DNA of 8,736 nt. Source: Pseudomonadota bacterium. Its GTDB lineage: Bacteria; Pseudomonadota; Alphaproteobacteria; Sphingomonadales; Sphingomonadaceae. Where the stretch lies: assembly GCA_023427285.1 (NCBI GenBank), contig JAEZBH010000425.1, positions 1 through 8,736 of the forward strand. Reading direction: 5' to 3'. Shown here piece by piece: positions 5,226-8,736 of this stretch (its first letter is position 1; the number at the start of each line of letters is the position of its first letter). Made by a program: the position numbers and the translations under genes. A model generated the notes under the pieces. The model was not told the origin of the DNA and ran no database searches. It saw only the letters and a program-made list of their open reading frames with translations.

Positions 5226-5226
5226 G
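5197..5226 (+). promoter_or_regulatory. Possible internal promoter for gap
   Basis: TTGCAG (5197-5202), an 18-bp spacer and TATAGG (5221-5226) would start RNA near 5233, about 40 nt before the gap ATG. The -10 box overlaps the tkt stop codon TAG (5223-5225). Each hexamer matches four of six consensus bases, so this is only a candidate. Confidence 0.35.
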
Positions 5227-5271
5227 CGCGCCGTATTCGTGGTGCACGAAGATATTGAGGAGAAAACGGAA

Positions 5272-6282
5272 ATGACCGTTCGGGTGGCAATTAATGGCTT
5301 CGGGCGTATTGGCCGCAATGTTCTGCGTGCGATTTTCGAATCGGGTCGCACGGACGTTCAGGTCGTCGCCATCAATGATCTGGCGTCGACTGAGGACAAC
5401 GCTCACCTGCTGAAGTACGACTCCGTACACGGCATCTTCCCCGGCACCGTCGAGGTGAAGGGCGACAAGATCGTGGTGAACGGTCAGGAAATCGTCGTCA
5501 CCGCAGAGCGCGATCCGGCCGAGCTGCCGCACGCGGCTCTGGGCGTGGACATCGCATTTGAGTGCACCGGTTTCTTCACCAGCGCAGACAAGGCTTCGGC
5601 TCACCTCGAGGCTGGCGCGAAGAAGGTGCTGATTTCGGCTCCGGCCAAGGGCGAGGACATCACCGTTGTGTACGGTGTGAACCACCAGAACCTGAAGGCC
5701 GAGCACAAGATCGTCTCCAACGCTTCGTGCACCACCAACTGCCTTGCTCCGGTTGCCAAGGTGCTGAACGACACCGTGGGCATCGAGCGTGGTTTCATGA
5801 CCACGATCCACGCCTACACCAACGACCAGCGCATTCTGGACCAGGTTCACGCTGACCGCCGCCGCGCCCGCGCTGCGGCTCTGTCCATGATCCCGACCTC
5901 GACCGGCGCTGCCAAGGCTCTGGGTCTGGTTCTGCCGGAACTGAAGGGCAAGCTGGACGGCACCTCGATCCGCGTTCCGACCCCGAACGTGTCGGTTGTG
6001 GACCTGACCTTCGACGCTGGCCGCGACGTCACCGTTGAAGAGATCAACGAAGCAGTCCGCGCTGCGGCTGCCGAGGGTCCGCTGAAGGGCGTGCTGGGCT
6101 ACGTCACCGACGAACTGGTGTCGGTGGACTTCAACCAAAATGCCTTCTCGTCGAACTTCGACGCCACCCAGACTCAGGTCATCGACAAGCGCTTCGTGCG
6201 CATCCTGACCTGGTACGACAACGAGTGGGGCTTCTCGAATCGTATGAGCGATACCGCTGTGGCCATGGCCAACGCCGGTTAA
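5272..6282 (+). CDS. gap: Glyceraldehyde-3-phosphate dehydrogenase, type I
   Basis: The 336-aa product interconverts glyceraldehyde 3-phosphate and 1,3-bisphosphoglycerate. The Rossmann motif INGFGRIGR is at 7-15 and D36 follows the second strand (INDLAS), which favours NAD over NADP. The catalytic motif [12 protein letters not shown] places the nucleophile at C153, and H180 in [10 protein letters not shown] is its base partner. The Leu-Pro pair that marks NAD-specific enzymes is replaced by Q191-V192, so cofactor preference is not fully settled by sequence. The ATG at 5272 follows GAGGAG (5257-5262) at suitable distance. The in-frame upstream GTG at 5239 would add 11 residues before the conserved start and is rejected. 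It sits 46 bp after tkt and 75 bp before pgk. Confidence 0.97.
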   Translation: MTVRVAINGFGRIGRNVLRAIFESGRTDVQVVAINDLASTEDNAHLLKYDSVHGIFPGTVEVKGDKIVVNGQEIVVTAERDPAELPHAALGVDIAFECTGFFTSADKASAHLEAGAKKVLISAPAKGEDITVVYGVNHQNLKAEHKIVSNASCTTNCLAPVAKVLNDTVGIERGFMTTIHAYTNDQRILDQVHADRRRARAAALSMIPTSTGAAKALGLVLPELKGKLDGTSIRVPTPNVSVVDLTFDAGRDVTVEEINEAVRAAAAEGPLKGVLGYVTDELVSVDFNQNAFSSNFDATQTQVIDKRFVRILTWYDNEWGFSNRMSDTAVAMANAG

Positions 6283-6308
6283 GCGAACCATATACGTTCG
6301 GAAAGGTC

Positions 6309-6334
6309 AGGACCCCCGCCTCGGCGGGGGTCCT
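6309..6334 (+). other. Strong GC-rich hairpin between gap and pgk
   Basis: AGGACCCCCG (6309-6318) and CGGGGGTCCT (6325-6334) form a perfect 10-bp stem with loop CCTCGG. The following bases (TGCTGTTCG) lack a T-run, so full termination is unlikely. It probably protects the 3' end of gap mRNA after processing or attenuates pgk. A weaker hairpin CGAAC / GTTCG (6284-6300) stands before it. Confidence 0.7.
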
Positions 6335-6357
6335 TGCTGTTCGAAAGGGGCAATGAA

Positions 6358-7554
6358 ATGGCAAGCTTCCGCACTATCGATGATCTGGGCGACCTGACCG
6401 GCAAGAAGGTCCTGCTGCGCTCTGACCTGAACGTTCCGGTTCAGGATGGCCGTGTCTCCGACACCACCCGCCTGACGGCAACCGCACCCACCATCAAGGA
6501 CCTGCTGGCCAAGGGCGCCACGGTTCTGGTGCTGAGCCACTTTGACCGCCCGAAGGGCAAGCGCGTCCCCGAGATGTCGCTGAAGCCGATCGCACCGGCG
6601 CTGGGCGAGGTTCTGGGTGTGAACGTGGCATTCATCGACGATTGCGTCGGCGCAGAAGCCGAAGCCGCCGTTGCCGCTCTGCCTGCCGGTTCGGTTGCCG
6701 TGCTGGAAAACACCCGTTTCCACGCAGGCGAGGAAAAGAACGACCCGGAGTTGGCCAAGGGTATGGCCAAGCTCGGCGACATCTATGTCAATGACGCTTT
6801 CTCCGCAGCGCACCGCGCTCACGCCTCGACCGAGGGGCTGGCCCATGTGCTGCCGGCCTATGCCGGTCGTTCGATGGAGAAAGAGCTGACCGCGCTGGAG
6901 AACGGCCTTGGCAACCCGCAGCGCCCGGTGGCGGCTGTCGTGGGCGGCGCAAAGGTTTCCTCGAAGCTCGACGTGCTGACCAACCTCGTTGGCAAGGTCG
7001 ATCACCTGATCATCGGTGGCGGCATGGCCAACACGTTCCTGGCCGCGCGCGGCGTGAACGTCGGCAAGTCGCTGTGCGAGCACGATCTGGCCGAGACCGC
7101 GCTGTCGATCCTCGCCAAGGCGGAAGAGTCGGGCTGCACGGTTCACCTGCCGTATGACGTGGTCGTGGCCAAGGAATTCAAGGCAAACGCCGAGAATCGC
7201 GTGGTCAACGTGCATGAGGTGGCCGAGGACGAGATGATTCTCGACGTTGGTCCGGCAGCTGTTGAAGCGCTGGGCGACGTGCTGAAGATCTGCAAGACGC
7301 TGGTTTGGAACGGCCCGCTCGGCGCGTTCGAAATCCCGCCGTTTGACCGTGCAACCGTGGCGCTGGCCAAGACAGCCGCAGCCCTGACGCAGGGCGGCGG
7401 GCTGGTTTCGGTGGCTGGCGGCGGCGATACCGTTGCGGCCATGAACCATGCCGGTGTTTCGCAAGACCTCACCTTCATTTCGACGGCAGGCGGCGCCTTC
7501 CTCGAATGGATGGAAGGCAAGGCGCTTCCGGGCGTCGAAGCACTCAAGAATTGA
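6358..7554 (+). CDS. pgk: Phosphoglycerate kinase
   Basis: The 398-aa product transfers phosphate between 1,3-bisphosphoglycerate and ADP, directly after the GAPDH step. The family signature [13 protein letters not shown] is at 19-31, giving R21, D23 and N25 for 3-phosphoglycerate binding, with R38 and SHFDRPKG (60-67) following. The hinge-side [14 protein letters not shown] and the C-terminal nucleotide site, WNGPLGAFE (317-325) and GGGDT (354-358), are complete. Length is typical of monomeric bacterial enzymes. The ATG at 6358 follows AAAGGGG (6344-6350). An in-frame TTG at 6334 lies in the intergenic hairpin and is rejected. A second, out-of-frame ATG stands at 6353. It is read with gap and probably shares its transcripts. 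Confidence 0.97.
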   Translation: MASFRTIDDLGDLTGKKVLLRSDLNVPVQDGRVSDTTRLTATAPTIKDLLAKGATVLVLSHFDRPKGKRVPEMSLKPIAPALGEVLGVNVAFIDDCVGAEAEAAVAALPAGSVAVLENTRFHAGEEKNDPELAKGMAKLGDIYVNDAFSAAHRAHASTEGLAHVLPAYAGRSMEKELTALENGLGNPQRPVAAVVGGAKVSSKLDVLTNLVGKVDHLIIGGGMANTFLAARGVNVGKSLCEHDLAETALSILAKAEESGCTVHLPYDVVVAKEFKANAENRVVNVHEVAEDEMILDVGPAAVEALGDVLKICKTLVWNGPLGAFEIPPFDRATVALAKTAAALTQGGGLVSVAGGGDTVAAMNHAGVSQDLTFISTAGGAFLEWMEGKALPGVEALKN

Positions 7555-7619
7555 ACTCAAAGACTGAAGGACCGTCTGGCCGCCGAACGGGGCAGGGCGG
7601 TCTTTCGGCTTTTTGAGTT
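7554..7619 (+). terminator. Long imperfect inverted repeat after pgk, candidate terminator or attenuator
   Basis: AACTCAAA (7554-7561) pairs with TTTGAGTT (7612-7619), and inside it GACCG pairs with CGGTC, with further pairing around a GCC / GGC core. Together they give a stem of about 20 bp broken by G-U pairs and small bulges. The right arm holds TTTCGGCTTTTT, so a shorter hairpin plus T-run could end transcription here. Because fba follows in the same direction, partial read-through is likely. Confidence 0.55.
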
Positions 7620-7690
7620 GCCAAGCTAGACGGGGGCTGACATTGAGGCCCCAAAATGACCATCAATCTTCTCGATGAGGGGTTACTTTC

Positions 7691-8611
7691 ATGAAAGTGA
7701 CGAAGCGCGTTAAGGACATCCTGTCCTGGTATGAGACCGACAATGCCGGCACCAAGGCAAACCTGGCTCGCATCCTGAGCACCGGCAAGCTGGCTGGTAC
7801 GGGCAAGATGGTCATCCTGCCGGTTGACCAGGGCTTCGAGCATGGTCCGGCCCGCTCGTTCGCACCGAATCCGGCTGCCTACGATCCGTTCTACCACCCG
7901 CAGCTCGCCATCGACGCTGGCCTCAATGCCTATGCAACCCCGCTGGGCATGATGGAAGCCGTGGCTGATCGCGTTGCCGGTCAGGTGCCGCTCATCCTGA
8001 AGATGAACTCGGCCAACTCGCTCGTTGGTCTGAAGGACCAGGCTGTCACCGGCACCATCGACGATGCGCTGAAGCTGGGCTGCTCGGCCATCGGCTTCAC
8101 CGTCTATCCGGGTTCGGATGACTGCTACAACATGATGGAAGAATTCCGCGAACTGTCGGCTGAAGCCAAGTCCGTGGGTCTGGCCGTTGTGCTGTGGTCC
8201 TACCCGCGCGGCGGCGAACTGACCAAGGACGGCGAGACCGCCATGGACGTTTGCGCCTATGCGGCTCACATTGCGGCTCTGATGGGCGCTCACATCATCA
8301 AGGTGAAGCTGCCGACGGACCACCTGGAGCAGGGCGAGGCCAAGAAGGTCTACGAGAAGTACAAGATCGACCTGTCGACGCAGGCAAAGCGCGTTGAGCA
8401 CGTCATGCAGTCGGCCTTCAACGGTCGCCGTCTGGTGGTGTTCTCGGGCGGCGCAACCAAGGGCGCTGACTCGGTTTACGACGACGCTCGCGCGATCCGC
8501 GACGGCGGCGGCAACGGCTCGATCATCGGCCGCAACGTGTTCCAGCGTCCGCGCGACGAAGCGATCGCGATGCTGAACAAGATCACCAACATCTACCTGG
8601 GCAAGGAATAG
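7691..8611 (+). CDS. fba: Class I fructose-bisphosphate aldolase, DhnA (archaeal-type) family
   Basis: The 306-aa product cleaves or forms fructose 1,6-bisphosphate through a Schiff base, without metal. Marks of the DhnA family are VILPVDQGFEHGP (41-53), the strand AHIIKVKLP (200-208) with K204 as the likely Schiff-base lysine, the phosphate-binding VFSGGATKG, and GRNVFQRP (280-287). The common zinc-dependent class II aldolase motifs are absent. Length fits the family. The ATG at 7691 follows GAGGGG (7677-7682). It lies 136 bp after pgk behind a possible terminator, so it may have its own promoter; I did not find a convincing one. Related family members include LsrF-like aldolases and 2-amino-3,7-dideoxy-heptulosonate synthase, but the pgk context strongly favours the glycolytic aldolase. 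Confidence 0.94.
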   Translation: MKVTKRVKDILSWYETDNAGTKANLARILSTGKLAGTGKMVILPVDQGFEHGPARSFAPNPAAYDPFYHPQLAIDAGLNAYATPLGMMEAVADRVAGQVPLILKMNSANSLVGLKDQAVTGTIDDALKLGCSAIGFTVYPGSDDCYNMMEEFRELSAEAKSVGLAVVLWSYPRGGELTKDGETAMDVCAYAAHIAALMGAHIIKVKLPTDHLEQGEAKKVYEKYKIDLSTQAKRVEHVMQSAFNGRRLVVFSGGATKGADSVYDDARAIRDGGGNGSIIGRNVFQRPRDEAIAMLNKITNIYLGKE

Positions 8612-8621
8612 TCCAGGGTAA

Positions 8622-8646
8622 TGGGGCAGCGCTCAAGCTGACCCCA
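8622..8646 (+). other. Hairpin 11 bp after the fba stop codon
   Basis: TGGGG pairs with CCCCA and AGC with GCT around loop GCTCAA, with a small internal loop. No T-run follows. It may protect the 3' end of the mRNA. Confidence 0.45.
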
Positions 8647-8648
8647 TG

Positions 8649-8679
8649 ATGCCCGGAGAGGTTTCCTTGTTCGGGGCAT
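8649..8679 (+). other. Second, imperfect hairpin downstream of fba
   Basis: ATGCCC (8649-8654) pairs with GGGCAT (8674-8679), continuing inward through imperfect pairs to AGG / CCT around TTT. The segment is flanked by a direct repeat CATGATG (8645-8651 and 8677-8683). No T-run follows. Confidence 0.4.
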
Positions 8680-8693
8680 GATGTTCAGGGCCG

Positions 8694-8732
8694 GGCCGTG
8701 CCGGAGGAACAGGTTTCCTCGGCGCGGCCTTT
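8694..8732 (+). terminator. Probable terminator of fba
   Basis: A 15-bp stem with one bulge is formed by GGCCGTGCCG-G-AGGAA (8694-8709) and TTCCTCGGCGCGGCC (8715-8729) around loop CAGGT. It is followed by TTT and then CCCG at the window end. The T-run is short, so this is a weak intrinsic terminator at best, yet the most stable structure after fba. Confidence 0.5.
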
Positions 8733-8736
8733 CCCG

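Noticed and set aside
5116..6291. 391-residue open frame antisense to gap (similar ones lie over pgk and fba)
   Set aside because: The plus strand encodes a complete GAPDH with all catalytic residues; the antisense product looks like codon-bias noise.
7613..7690. A promoter directly upstream of fba
   Set aside because: TTGAGT, TTGCCA and CTGACA could serve as -35 boxes, but none has an acceptable -10 box at 16-18 bp.
1..8736. CRISPR array, insertion sequence, integrase site or defence system
   Set aside because: No regularly spaced repeats, transposase or terminal inverted repeats are present, and all genes are housekeeping. The duplicated tRNA trailer is explained by tandem tRNA genes rather than an attachment-site repeat, as no mobile gene lies between the copies.

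Overview
The window is a compact, GC-rich stretch of ordinary bacterial chromosome, most likely from an alphaproteobacterium. The pointers are a DUF2842 gene, the coiled-coil gene / zapA / 6S RNA / 5-formyl-THF cyclo-ligase order, a DhnA-type class I aldolase after tkt-gap-pgk, and -35/-10 promoters of the sigma-70 type. A Rhodospirillales-like host is my best guess, but genus cannot be read from the sequence. I see no mobile element, CRISPR array, phage gene or defence system.

Layout. Positions 1-57 are the trailer and terminator of a tRNA lying just outside the window (only its final CCA is inside). A tRNA-Asp(GTC) with its own promoter follows at 281-357, and its trailer and terminator nearly copy those at the window start, so this is probably a tandem tRNA-Asp pair. 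From 3095 down to 463 a minus-strand transcription unit runs: DUF4164-like coiled-coil protein, zapA, 6S RNA, 5-formyl-THF cyclo-ligase, Nudix hydrolase, DUF2842 membrane protein, chorismate mutase. It ends facing the tRNA-Asp terminator, which can serve both strands. From 3255 to 8611 a plus-strand carbon-metabolism cluster runs tkt, gap, pgk, fba (class I), with structured intergenic regions and hairpins after fba.

The two units diverge from a 159-bp intergenic region (3096-3254) with a good promoter for each direction. These promoters settle two starts: the longer upstream starts would place the first codon inside or upstream of the promoter elements.

The plus-strand genes give transketolase, GAPDH, phosphoglycerate kinase and fructose-bisphosphate aldolase, the shared core of glycolysis/gluconeogenesis and the non-oxidative pentose phosphate (or Calvin) route. 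The minus-strand unit mixes cell division (ZapA), global control of RNA polymerase (6S RNA), folate salvage, nucleotide sanitation and aromatic biosynthesis.

The most rewarding part is the 6S RNA (2128-2286, minus). Its ends are fixed by an 11-bp closing helix, its promoter has a -10 box overlapping the zapA stop codon, and a recognisable product-RNA template lies in the central bubble. Nothing here looks like an undescribed system; the findings are fine-scale regulatory observations.
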